Assembly (NCBI GenBank): GCA_963781345.1
Contig: CAWAFQ010000007.1
Location: 182,044 to 246,043, forward strand
DNA: 64,000 nt
Direction: 5' to 3'
Origin: JBBRHQ01 sp963781345
Lineage (GTDB): Bacteria > Actinomycetota > Thermoleophilia > Solirubrobacterales > 70-9
Part shown: piece by piece, positions 43,368-51,550 of the stretch
Numbering within the stretch: the stretch's first letter is position 1
Layout of the letters: each line of letters opens with the position of its first letter
The notes under the pieces: model-generated
Told to the model about the DNA's origin: nothing
Seen by the model: the letters and a program-made list of their open reading frames with translations, nothing else
The model's database searches: none
Position numbers and translations under genes: made by a program

Positions 43368-44764
43368 ATTCCGCGGACGTCATCGCTCGTCGTCCGCGGG
43401 CTGATGAAGCAGAAGCGCAGCAGGGCCTCCCCGTGCCAGCTCGTCGGCGCCGTCAGGGTCCGCCCCTCCGCCAGCGCCCGATCCGACCATCGCTGGTAGT
43501 CGGCGGGGCCCCAGCCGAGGCGGCGAAAGACAACGACCGAGAGGTCCGGCTCGCAGTAGAGCTCGAGCTCCGGCATGTCCTCGATCATCGCCACCGCCTC
43601 ACGAGCGAGCAGCAGGCAGTGCTCGACCGCGGCGGAGTAGGCCGCGGAGCCGTGGGTTGCGAGCGAGAACCACAGCGGCATGCCGCGGGCGCGGCGGCTG
43701 AGGTGGATCGCGTAGTCGGAGGGGTTCCACTCCGAGCGCTCCTCGATCACGTCGATGTACTCCGCCTCCTGGGTGAAGGCGGCCCTAGCCTGCTCGGGAT
43801 CGCGATAGATCAGCGCAGCGCAGTCGACCGGCGCGAACAGCCACTTGTGGGGGTCGGCGACGAACGAGTCGGCCCGCTCGATTCCGTCGAAGCGGTGGCG
43901 CACGCTGGGGGCGAGGACCCCGGCGCCCCCGTAGGCGCCATCGACGTGCATCCAGAGGTCGTGCTCCTCGCAGACCTCTGCGATCCCGGCAAGGTCATCG
44001 ACTGCGCCGAAGTTCGTCGACCCGGCGGTGGCGGCGACGGCGCACACCTCGTGCTCGCTTTCCTCGATCGCCTCGCGCAGAGCCGGGCCGAGCATCCTGC
44101 CGCACTCATCCGCAGCGACCTCGACAACCTCGGTGTCGAGAACGCGGGTCGCCAGGCGAAACGAAGAGTGCCCTCCCCCGGAGACCGCCACCGCCGGCCG
44201 GCTGCGGCTGCCCGTGCGCCGCCGCCAGACGTCGCGGCCGACGGCCAGCGCGCTGAGGTTGCCCGCAGTGCCCCCGCTGACGAAAACCCCGCCGGCCCCC
44301 GCCGGCCAGCCGATCGTCGCCGCAAGCCAGCGCAGGGTCTCGTTCTCGGCATGGATCGCTCCGGCGCCCTCGATCCACCAATCGGCGAAGATCGCCGAGG
44401 CCGACAGCGCCATGTCGAAGAGGGTCGACGCGGTCGTAGGCGCGTGCGGGATGAAGCTCAGAAAACGCGGGTGGGTGGTGTTGACACAGGCCGGCGCCAG
44501 CACCTCCTCGAAGATCCGGAACGCCTCCTCGGCGCCGAGCCCGGCCTCGGTCACAGTCTCCCCCGCCAGGTGCCGCAGCTCCTCCTCCGACTTCGGCGCT
44601 CCCAGGCCGGCGGGGCGGGAGAGGCGCCGCTCGGCGTAGCCGAACACCCGCTGTGCCAGAGCGCGGTCGGCCGCCTCGAACAGGTGCATCTGCTCGTGGT
44701 CCGCCTCCGGCATCCGCTCGTGGCCCGCCTCCGGCCTGCCGATCTCCTCGTCGCGCTCGTTCAC
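43349..44764 (-). CDS. Pyridoxal-dependent amino acid decarboxylase (group II)
   Basis: A 471-residue PLP enzyme of the aromatic-L-amino-acid/glutamate decarboxylase group. It has THPRFLSFIPHAPTTASTLF (about 96-115), SGGTAGNLSALAVGRD (about 163-178), AATAGSTNFGAVDDL, MHVDGAYGG (the Asp that holds the pyridine nitrogen) and SFVADPHKWLFAPVDC with the PLP lysine (about 305). Length is normal. It probably removes CO2 from an aromatic or acyclic amino acid; which one cannot be told. The N-terminal 25 residues are charged and variable. It is divergent from the Tat-type oxygenase with about 95 bases between. Confidence 0.9.
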   Translation of the reverse strand: MNERDEEIGRPEAGHERMPEADHEQMHLFEAADRALAQRVFGYAERRLSRPAGLGAPKSEEELRHLAGETVTEAGLGAEEAFRIFEEVLAPACVNTTHPRFLSFIPHAPTTASTLFDMALSASAIFADWWIEGAGAIHAENETLRWLAATIGWPAGAGGVFVSGGTAGNLSALAVGRDVWRRRTGSRSRPAVAVSGGGHSSFRLATRVLDTEVVEVAADECGRMLGPALREAIEESEHEVCAVAATAGSTNFGAVDDLAGIAEVCEEHDLWMHVDGAYGGAGVLAPSVRHRFDGIERADSFVADPHKWLFAPVDCAALIYRDPEQARAAFTQEAEYIDVIEERSEWNPSDYAIHLSRRARGMPLWFSLATHGSAAYSAAVEHCLLLAREAVAMIEDMPELELYCEPDLSVVVFRRLGWGPADYQRWSDRALAEGRTLTAPTSWHGEALLRFCFISPRTTSDDVRGILESLR

Positions 44765-44859
44765 CCTCGGTCGATTCTTTCACCGGCGGGCCGCGAAGGG
44801 GGGACGGGGGCGCCTCGATACTCTCTGGCAGGGTCCGGGAAGTTGGAGGAGGAGGCGTC

Positions 44860-46377
44860 ATCGCAACCACCCGTAGGAAGTTCTTGCAGGACGGCACCGC
44901 CACGGTCGCCGGCCTCAGCGCGCTCGGCTCCGCCGCCGGCGTGCGAGCCCTGGCCTCAACCGCCTCCGCGGTCGCAGCGCCTCCGTCGGGCCACGCACTC
45001 GGCTTCACCTCGCTCGAGCGCGAGACGCGGATTCCGCGCCTCGCCGTCGACGGCCACATGCCCGACTGGCTCACCGGGACGCTGCTTCGCAACGGACCGG
45101 CGCTGTTCGAGGTCGGCCCCGACCGCTTCAACCACTGGTTCGACGGTCTCGCGATGCTGCACGCGTTCTCCTTCGAACATGGGCGTGTCTCCTACGCCAA
45201 CCGCTTCCTGCGCTCGAGCGCCTACCACGCCTGGAAGCGGCAGGGCCGGATCCGCTACTCGGAGTTCGCCACCGACCCCTGCCGCAGCATCTTCTCGGGC
45301 GTCTCGACCCTGCCGGTGCTGGGCCGTGTCCCGAACGCAAACGTCTCGCTCGAGCGGCTCGGGGACCATTTCAGGGCGCTGACCGAGATCCCGGTACCGG
45401 TTCGCTTCGACCCTGAGACCCTGCGGACGATCGGTGTCGACATCGAGATTCCCAACGGCCGCCTCGGCACCGCCCACCCCCACCACGACCGCAGCCGCGG
45501 CGATCGCTTCAGCTATGAGACGGACCTGATCCCGCCCTCGGGCGTAAGGGTCATCCGCAGCAGACGCGGGAGGCGCAGGGTGCTCGCCTTCATCGAGGAC
45601 CCGGCGCCCGGCTACCTGCACTCCTTCGGCCTGACCCAGCGCTACGTCGTCATCCTCACCCAACCCTTCAACTTCAACCTGGCCCGCTTCCTCAGTCCCG
45701 ACCGCGGGCCGATCGTCACCAACTACGAGTGGCACCCCGAGAGGCCCTCGCGGGTCCACATCGTCGATCGCGAGCGAGGGGGCGTCGTCTCCACGGTCGA
45801 GCTGGATCCGTTCTTCGCCTTCCACCACGTCAACGCCTTCGACCGCGGCGGGCACGTCGTTCTCGACGTCTGCGCCTACCCCGATGCCGAGATCATCGAC
45901 GCTCTCTACCTGAAGCGGATCCGCCGCAACCGCCGCGACGTCCCGCGGGCCCGTCTGAAGCGGATCGAGGTCAACGTCGGTAGGGGCACGGCGACCGAGC
46001 GCGACCTGATCGAGGCGAACATCGACCTTCCCCGGACCGACTACGAGCGCGTCAACGCCCGCCGCTACCGCTACGCCTACGGAGTCGGGCTCAAGGGGCG
46101 CTCCAGCGGGTTCATCGATCAGCTGGTCAAGGCAGACGTCCGCCGCGGCGAGTCGGACAGCTGGCAGGATGCAGGCTGCTTTCCGGGCGAGCCGATCTTC
46201 GTCCCCCGGCCCGGCGCCCGCGCCGAGGATGACGGCGTCGTCCTCTCGGTCGTCCTCGACACCGGCCGCAGGACCTCGGCTCTGGTCGTCCTCGACGCGA
46301 GGTCGATGTCGGAGATCGCGAGGGCCTCGGTCCCCCACCACATCCCGTTCGGCTTCCACGGGACCTACGCCGCCTGA
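44860..46377 (+). CDS. Carotenoid oxygenase family protein, Tat-exported
   Basis: A 505-residue iron(II) dioxygenase of the carotenoid/stilbene cleavage family, with the four iron-ligand His regions GTAHPHHD, YLHSFGLT, FHHVNAFD and IPFGFHGTY. It begins with a twin-arginine signal TTRRKFLQDGTATVAGLSAL. No ATG, GTG or TTG gives this signal: the frame just after a strong GGAGGAGGAGG site has ATC at 44860, which I take as the likely start. An ATG at 44653 would add 69 residues of antisense-looking sequence, and a TTG at 44884 would cut off the arginines. Export before or after iron loading is unknown; folded export by Tat fits a metalloenzyme. Confidence 0.85.
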   Translation: MATTRRKFLQDGTATVAGLSALGSAAGVRALASTASAVAAPPSGHALGFTSLERETRIPRLAVDGHMPDWLTGTLLRNGPALFEVGPDRFNHWFDGLAMLHAFSFEHGRVSYANRFLRSSAYHAWKRQGRIRYSEFATDPCRSIFSGVSTLPVLGRVPNANVSLERLGDHFRALTEIPVPVRFDPETLRTIGVDIEIPNGRLGTAHPHHDRSRGDRFSYETDLIPPSGVRVIRSRRGRRRVLAFIEDPAPGYLHSFGLTQRYVVILTQPFNFNLARFLSPDRGPIVTNYEWHPERPSRVHIVDRERGGVVSTVELDPFFAFHHVNAFDRGGHVVLDVCAYPDAEIIDALYLKRIRRNRRDVPRARLKRIEVNVGRGTATERDLIEANIDLPRTDYERVNARRYRYAYGVGLKGRSSGFIDQLVKADVRRGESDSWQDAGCFPGEPIFVPRPGARAEDDGVVLSVVLDTGRRTSALVVLDARSMSEIARASVPHHIPFGFHGTYAA

Positions 46378-46466
46378 ACTGTTCGCCGCGCCGGCAGCGG
46401 CTAAGGGGGTGAACGGCGACCGCGCGGGGGTGGACACTGGCCGCCCAGCCAGTAGGGTTGGAGGCG

Positions 46467-47693
46467 ATGGAGGCAAAGTCGCGCAGGCCACTCGAGGAGA
46501 TCTCGATCGTCGACCGCTCGGAGTGGGCCGACGGCCCCCCGCACGAGACATTCAGGCAGCTGCGCAGGGAGTGCCCGGTCCACTGGAGCGAGATCAACGA
46601 ATACGAGAACGAGGAGGGGCTCTGGTCGATCACCAGGGCCGAGGACGTGAGGACGGTCAGCCTCGACTGGCGCACCTTCTCCTCAGAGCGCGGCGGCGTC
46701 ACCGGGCTGACCCACCAGTTCCCGCTGGAGCTTGTGCAGGCGATGTTCATCGGCATGGATCCCCCCAAGCACGACCGGATCAAGATGCTGTTCCAGCGCG
46801 GCTTCACGCCGAAGCGGATCGCCGAGCACGAGGGCGCGATTCGCACGACCGCCGAGCGGGTGCTCGACGGCGTCGCCGAGCGCGGCGAGTGCGATCTGGT
46901 CACAGACGTCGCCCAGCCGGTGGTCTCGCGGGTGATCGGCAGCTTCATGGGAATCCCCGAAGAAGAGGACGAGGCCTGGGCGACGCTTATGAACACCACC
47001 CTCGGACTCGGTGATCCCGACCTCAACCCGGGCGGGCCGGAGTCGATCCTCAGCGAGGACATCCCGGCGATCTTCGACCGCGTCCGGGCGATGATCGCCG
47101 AGCGTCGTGAGACCCCCACCGAGGACCTGACCAGCGTCCTCGTCCACGCCGAGGTCGACGGCGAGACGCTCGCCGAAGAGGAGATCGTGATGGGGTTCTT
47201 CCTCCTCGTCGCGGCGGGCAACGACAGCACCAAGGCGACCTACACGAGCGGCATGCGGGCGCTTATGGAGCACCCAAACCAGATGAAGCTGCTGGTCGAC
47301 GACCCGACGCTGATCCCCGGCGCCGTCGAGGAGTGCCTGCGGATGTTCCCCGCCTTCGCCCATTTCCGCCGAACGGCGATGAAGGACACCGAGATCGCCG
47401 GCTGCCCGATCGCCGACGGCGACAAGGTGGTGATGTGGTACGTCTCCTCCAACCGCGACGAAGACGTCTATGAGGACCCCGACCGCTTCGACGTCCTGCG
47501 CAATCCCGAGCACCAGGCCTTCGGCGCCGGAGGGCGCCACTTCTGCCTCGGTACCGCGCTCGCCCGCCTCGAGCTCAAGGTCCTCTTCGAGGAGACGCTG
47601 AAGCGGTTCCCGCAGATGGAGATCTCCGGCAGGCCCGACCCCGCCCTCTCGCCCTTTCTGAACCAGCTGAAGACGCTCCCGGTTCGCTGGTAG
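46467..47693 (+). CDS. Cytochrome P450
   Basis: A 408-residue bacterial class I P450. It shows the I-helix LLVAAGNDSTKATYT (about 250-264, AGxDT variant with Asn), the ExxR pair in VEECLRMFPAFAHFRR (about 292-307) and the heme loop FGAGGRHFCLGTALARLELK, with the Cys ligand near residue 355. No membrane anchor is present. The layout resembles CYP125/142-like and other soil P450s, so hydroxylation of a hydrophobic ring or chain is likely; the substrate is unknown. TTG 46458 is an alternative start three codons upstream. It lies 89 bases after the Tat-type oxygenase on the same strand. Confidence 0.93.
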   Translation: MEAKSRRPLEEISIVDRSEWADGPPHETFRQLRRECPVHWSEINEYENEEGLWSITRAEDVRTVSLDWRTFSSERGGVTGLTHQFPLELVQAMFIGMDPPKHDRIKMLFQRGFTPKRIAEHEGAIRTTAERVLDGVAERGECDLVTDVAQPVVSRVIGSFMGIPEEEDEAWATLMNTTLGLGDPDLNPGGPESILSEDIPAIFDRVRAMIAERRETPTEDLTSVLVHAEVDGETLAEEEIVMGFFLLVAAGNDSTKATYTSGMRALMEHPNQMKLLVDDPTLIPGAVEECLRMFPAFAHFRRTAMKDTEIAGCPIADGDKVVMWYVSSNRDEDVYEDPDRFDVLRNPEHQAFGAGGRHFCLGTALARLELKVLFEETLKRFPQMEISGRPDPALSPFLNQLKTLPVRW

Positions 47694-47863
47694 GGGCTCG
47701 TGCTCGCCGCCGGGCGCCGGGGCCCCACCAAGGGGTGAGGTGAACGACCCCCCGGGGCCGCCGGCCTGCGCCCTTGGACCCCTGGGAGGGGGAGGCCTCG
47801 TGGCCGAAGCTTGGTTGACAGCAGCAAATGCCCAACCAAGCCAAGAGAACAAGGAGACACGAG

Positions 47864-48493
47864 ATGAAGACCACCACCCCCCGCCGCTTCGCCCGCACCG
47901 CGATCGCCACCGCGCTCGCAGCCACGGCGCTGGCGGCAATCCCGGCCTCAGGCTCGGCCGCCGTCAAGTTCGGCGCGCAGCTGAACCCGACGGTGCAGCC
48001 CTCGAACTCGCTGCCCGGGCTCCCCTGCGCTCACCAGAATCCGGGGCAGAAGTGCACGATGGTCTCGAACGAGGCCTACGGTCGCCCCGACGGCGGAGAG
48101 CGCGCGCCCAAGAGCGGCACGATCCGCAAGATCAGGCTGATCGCCGGCGGCCCGGGCTCGTTCCGGCTGCAGATCGCCAAAGTGAAGCGCTCGACGCTGA
48201 ACCAGACCAACGAGGCCAAGGTCGTCCGCAACGGCCCGGTCATCCACTACCAGGGCCAGACCCAGCAGAACTGGGACTCCGACCACTACAACGTCGAGTC
48301 TTTCAACGTCGACGTCGAGGTCCACAAGGGCGAGTACCTGGCGATGAAGACCAAGTCCACGAGCATGATCCGCTGCAGCTCCGGCGGCGACAACACACTC
48401 ATCTACCAGCCGGCGCTGCTGGCGGGCGGCGGATTCACCCCCGCCTCCTCCACCGACGGCTGCTGGACCCTGATGGAAGCGGTCATCAGGTAG
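47864..48493 (+). CDS. Secreted protein of unknown function
   Basis: A 209-residue protein with a signal peptide (MKTTTPRRFARTAIATALAA, cleavage near ASGSAA about residue 34). The mature domain is beta-rich, with GTIRKIRLIAGGPGSFRLQI and four cysteines (near 58, 66, 178 and 202) that could pair. It contains FNVDVEVHKGEYLAMKTKS, a carbohydrate-binding-like beta sandwich pattern, though I do not recognise a family. A strong AAGGAGA ribosome site precedes the ATG at 47864. A perfect bidirectional terminator follows 20 bases after the stop. Confidence 0.7.
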   Translation: MKTTTPRRFARTAIATALAATALAAIPASGSAAVKFGAQLNPTVQPSNSLPGLPCAHQNPGQKCTMVSNEAYGRPDGGERAPKSGTIRKIRLIAGGPGSFRLQIAKVKRSTLNQTNEAKVVRNGPVIHYQGQTQQNWDSDHYNVESFNVDVEVHKGEYLAMKTKSTSMIRCSSGGDNTLIYQPALLAGGGFTPASSTDGCWTLMEAVIR

Positions 48494-48513
48494 GCCGGGT
48501 CAAATCCGGGCAG

Positions 48514-48545
48514 CCAAGAGACCCCCTCCCGAGGGGGTCTCTTGG
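48514..48545. terminator. Bidirectional intrinsic terminator-like hairpin
   Basis: CCAAGAGACCCCCTC (48514-48528) pairs perfectly with GAGGGGGTCTCTTGG (48531-48545) across a 2-base gap, a 15-bp stem. It lies between the converging secreted-protein gene and the S1 protease gene. There is no long T-run, but it is the strongest hairpin in the window and sits exactly where both transcripts should end. Confidence 0.85.
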
Positions 48546-48569
48546 TGAGACGACCCCGTAGACCTCGCC

Positions 48570-49535
48570 TCAGGGCATCTGCTGGATCAGGCGTCGCACC
48601 GCGCGCCCGAAATAGGCTCCGTAGACCCGGTCGGGCTGGCTGTCGTAGCCATAGTCGATAACGCCGTTCAGATAGCCGTCCGCGGTGACCCAGCCGCCGC
48701 CGCTGGCGCCGTGGCCCATGTTGCAGTCGACCCGCAGCGTCCACGGACCGGGCCAGCCTTCGGTGAAGAGGTCGTTCCCGAGCCAGCCCGAGTCGCACTC
48801 CTGCATCCTGCCGGCGTTGGAGATATTCGCCGGGTAGCCGAAGATCTGCCAAGCCTGGTCGCGACTTAGCCCGGTCGCCCAGCCGCGCGAGCCGACCATG
48901 TTTCCGAGCCTGCCCGCTCCCGAGGCGGCGGTGACGAAGACGCCAACATCGAACTTCGGGTTGTAGGCCGTGTAGCCGCGAAGCACCTGGCCCCACTTCG
49001 CCTGGAAGGTCCCGAACGGGCGAGCGCCGTCGCCGTAGGCCGGTACGAAGATGACATTTCGCGCCCATTGCCCGTAGGCGCCCGGGTCACGCAGGCAGTG
49101 GGCCGCGGTCAGGACCACGCTTCGCGACGGCGTGCTGATCGAGGTTGCCGAGCAGCTGTAGAGGCTGCCGCCGATGCGACCGAACAGCTTGCCGTGCGTG
49201 CGGTAGGGATAAGCAGTGGCGTCGGCGACCGCAAAGGCGGCACTGGAGGTGGCGAGGCTGCGAAGCGGCCGCTGCCCATCGACTCGGGTCGGCGGCCCGG
49301 GGTCGAGAAGCCCCCGTGGGGCAGCGATCGGGCCACGGTCAATCGTCAGCAACCGCTCCGGCGCCCTGCTGATCCGCTCCGCCGTCCAGAAGCCCGCACC
49401 GCGCGAAGGGCTGGGAGCGAAGCGATGGACGGTGCCGGTGCCGGTCGCTGCCGACGCCGGACCGGCGGCGATCGCGCCGCTCGCTGCTACGGCCAGGAGA
49501 AATGCGCCGCCCGCCCACAGGCGCCGAACGCTCAC
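48570..49535 (-). CDS. Secreted trypsin-like serine protease (S1)
   Basis: A 321-residue exported protease. I start it at GTG 49535 (MSVRRLWAGGAFLLAVAASG), which overlaps the stop of the preceding gene as GTGA; the signal peptide ends near GPASA. The triad is His in SVVLTAAHCLRD, Asp in NPKFDVGVFVT and Ser in GHGASGGGWV, the GxSGG nucleophile elbow. The domain starts after a polar pro-region of about 90 residues, suggesting a zymogen. Disulfide pairs CSATS/AAHC and MQECDS/VDCNMG are likely. The target is unknown. It is coupled to a 124-residue secreted protein. Confidence 0.9.
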   Translation of the reverse strand: MSVRRLWAGGAFLLAVAASGAIAAGPASAATGTGTVHRFAPSPSRGAGFWTAERISRAPERLLTIDRGPIAAPRGLLDPGPPTRVDGQRPLRSLATSSAAFAVADATAYPYRTHGKLFGRIGGSLYSCSATSISTPSRSVVLTAAHCLRDPGAYGQWARNVIFVPAYGDGARPFGTFQAKWGQVLRGYTAYNPKFDVGVFVTAASGAGRLGNMVGSRGWATGLSRDQAWQIFGYPANISNAGRMQECDSGWLGNDLFTEGWPGPWTLRVDCNMGHGASGGGWVTADGYLNGVIDYGYDSQPDRVYGAYFGRAVRRLIQQMP

Positions 49536-49906
49536 AGCCGCGACTTCGGCGCCGGACCGTAGTGACAGCGCCGAGCGACGATCCTCGAGGCGACCGTGTC
49601 CTTCTGCGGCGACGGCCGGCCGAGCAGCCGCACCTTGATCGTCAGACCGCATTGGTGGAGGCGGTTCAGCTGGTAGGGATCGAGGCCGCGGACGGCGCTG
49701 TGGCAGAAGACGACCGATGGTGAGGCCCCTCGCTCACAGCCTTTGACCCGGTAGGAGTCACCCCACGGCTGCTTCTGGGTGAAGGCTAGGCTCTCGGCGT
49801 CGGCCGCCCTGCGGGCCTTGACGATCGGCAGAACCGGGGCCGCCAGGGCGCTGCCGCCGAAGACGATGGCGGAGGCGGCGACGAGCGATACGGCGAGGCC
49901 CCTCAA
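49532..49906 (-). CDS. Small secreted protein coupled to protease
   Basis: A 124-residue protein with a signal peptide (MRGLAVSLVAASAIVFGGSA, cut near LAAP). The mature 100 residues have four cysteines (KGCERG, VFCHSA, HQCGLT and RRCHYG), so two disulfides are plausible. I do not recognise a family. Its TGA stop overlaps the GTG start of the S1 protease, so both should be made in step. A partner such as a chaperone-like inhibitor or cofactor of the protease is my inference. It is divergent from the second carotenoid-type oxygenase. Confidence 0.7.
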   Translation of the reverse strand: MRGLAVSLVAASAIVFGGSALAAPVLPIVKARRAADAESLAFTQKQPWGDSYRVKGCERGASPSVVFCHSAVRGLDPYQLNRLHQCGLTIKVRLLGRPSPQKDTVASRIVARRCHYGPAPKSRL

Positions 49907-49991
49907 CTCACCCAGCCTCCCGCGACTCCGTCCCCTGCCTCATCGGGGAAAATTGTAGCCAAGCTCTCGCGGCCCGTTTCCTCAAGGGGGA

Positions 49992-51476
49992 TTGGTACTG
50001 TCGCCCTTCCGCAACGAGGAGGAACCGCTGACCCTGCATCACGACCCCGTCTCGATCGCCCTCGAGCGCAATCCCTATCTCGAGGGCCCCTACGCGCCGG
50101 TCCACGACGAGGTGGTGGTCCCTGATCTCGAGGTGCTCGAGGGTGAGATCCCCGACGACCTCAACGGCGTCTACGTTCGCAACGGCCCCAACCCCCAGCA
50201 CGAGCCGATCGGCCGCTACCACTGGTTCGACGGCGACGGGATGCTGCACTCGGTCCACTTCGCCGAGGGTCGCGCCAGCTACCGCAACCGCTGGGTCAGG
50301 ACCGAGGGCTTCGAGCGCGAGCGCGCGGAGGGCCGCGCGGTCTGGGGCGGGATCATGGAGCCGTTTGGGAACAACCCCCCCGAGGCCCCGGAGAAGGACA
50401 CCGCCAACACCGACCTCGTGCTCCACGGCGATCGCCTGCTCGCCACCTGGTACCGGGCGGGGGAGCCCTACGCGCTCGACCCCCTGACCCTGGAGACCCT
50501 CGGGGCCGAGGACTTCGGCGGCACCCTGCGCTGCGAGGTCTCCGCCCACGCGAAGGCCGACGTCAGCACCGGCGAGCTGATGTTCTTCGACTACGGGATC
50601 AAGCCCCCGTACATGCGCTACGGGGTCGTCGGGCCCGAGGGCGCTGTCCGCCACTTCGTCCCGATCGACCTGCCGGGACCGCGGCTCCCCCACGACATGG
50701 CGATTACGGACCGCCACTCGATCCTCATGGACCTGCCGCTGATCGCCGACGAGAAGGCCGCCCGCAGAGGCCGCCATAAGCTCGACTTCCGCCCCGACCT
50801 GCCGGCGCGCTTCGGCGTCATTCCCCGCCACGGCCGCCCCGAGGAGATCCGCTGGTTCGAGGCGGACCCCTGCTACATCTACCACTCGATCAACGCCTGG
50901 GAGGAGGGCGAGGAGATCGTCCTCGACGTCTGCCGGGTGGTCCAGCCGCAGCCGGTCTCCTCGTCCGAGGGACCGCTGGCGCAGATGCTGACCTACCTGC
51001 GGCTCGACGCCCACGTCCACCGCTACCGCTTCGACATGAAGAGCGGCCGCACGCGCGAGCAGCGGCTCGACGACGAGAACACCGAGTTCCCCTCGATCGA
51101 CCAGCGCCGCAACGGCACCCGCGCGCGCTACGCCAACACCATGCACATCTCCAACGAGCGCAGCCTCGCCTTCGACGGGCTCACCCGCTACGACCTCGAG
51201 TCGGGAGACTCCCGCACCCACTGGTACGGGAAGGGGCGCTGGGGCAGTGAGTCCCCCTTCGCGCCCCGTCCCGGCGGCGACGGCGAGGATGACGGATACG
51301 TCGTCTCCTACGTCTATGACACCGTGACCGAGACCTCGGAGGTGATCGTTCTCGACGCCGCCCGTGTCGATGAGGGGCCGGTGGCCCGGGTGGGGATCCC
51401 GGTCAGGGTTCCGCTCGGCTTTCACGCGACCTGGGTGCCCGCCGAGCGGCTGCCGGGAGGCAGCGCCCGGGCCTGA
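49992..51476 (+). CDS. Carotenoid oxygenase family protein, cytoplasmic
   Basis: A roughly 480-residue paralogue of the Tat-type oxygenase with the family iron ligands in VSAHAKADV, FDYG...PHDMAIT, YHSINAWEEG and LGFHATW. The N-terminal RNGPNPQ and WFDGDGMLHSVHF are typical of retinal/apocarotenal- or lignostilbene-type cleavage enzymes. No signal peptide is seen. The listed start is TTG 49992, but a strong GAGGAGG site lies 6-7 bases before CTG 50028 (MTLHHDPVSIALERNPYLEG), which I think is the real start. The substrate may be a carotenoid or a phenylpropanoid; the two subfamilies cannot be separated by eye. Confidence 0.88.
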   Translation: MVLSPFRNEEEPLTLHHDPVSIALERNPYLEGPYAPVHDEVVVPDLEVLEGEIPDDLNGVYVRNGPNPQHEPIGRYHWFDGDGMLHSVHFAEGRASYRNRWVRTEGFERERAEGRAVWGGIMEPFGNNPPEAPEKDTANTDLVLHGDRLLATWYRAGEPYALDPLTLETLGAEDFGGTLRCEVSAHAKADVSTGELMFFDYGIKPPYMRYGVVGPEGAVRHFVPIDLPGPRLPHDMAITDRHSILMDLPLIADEKAARRGRHKLDFRPDLPARFGVIPRHGRPEEIRWFEADPCYIYHSINAWEEGEEIVLDVCRVVQPQPVSSSEGPLAQMLTYLRLDAHVHRYRFDMKSGRTREQRLDDENTEFPSIDQRRNGTRARYANTMHISNERSLAFDGLTRYDLESGDSRTHWYGKGRWGSESPFAPRPGGDGEDDGYVVSYVYDTVTETSEVIVLDAARVDEGPVARVGIPVRVPLGFHATWVPAERLPGGSARA

Positions 51477-51550
51477 GTGCGGCGGGCAACCAGCTTGCAC
51501 GGACGCGGCTGGCAGGCACCCCGAAGGCTCGGAGATGTCATCCTGATTGG

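Noticed and set aside
44653..44859. 69-residue N-terminal extension of the Tat-type oxygenase
   Set aside because: It is Pro/Arg/Ser-rich antisense of the decarboxylase gene and would bury the twin-arginine signal, which must be near the N-terminus.
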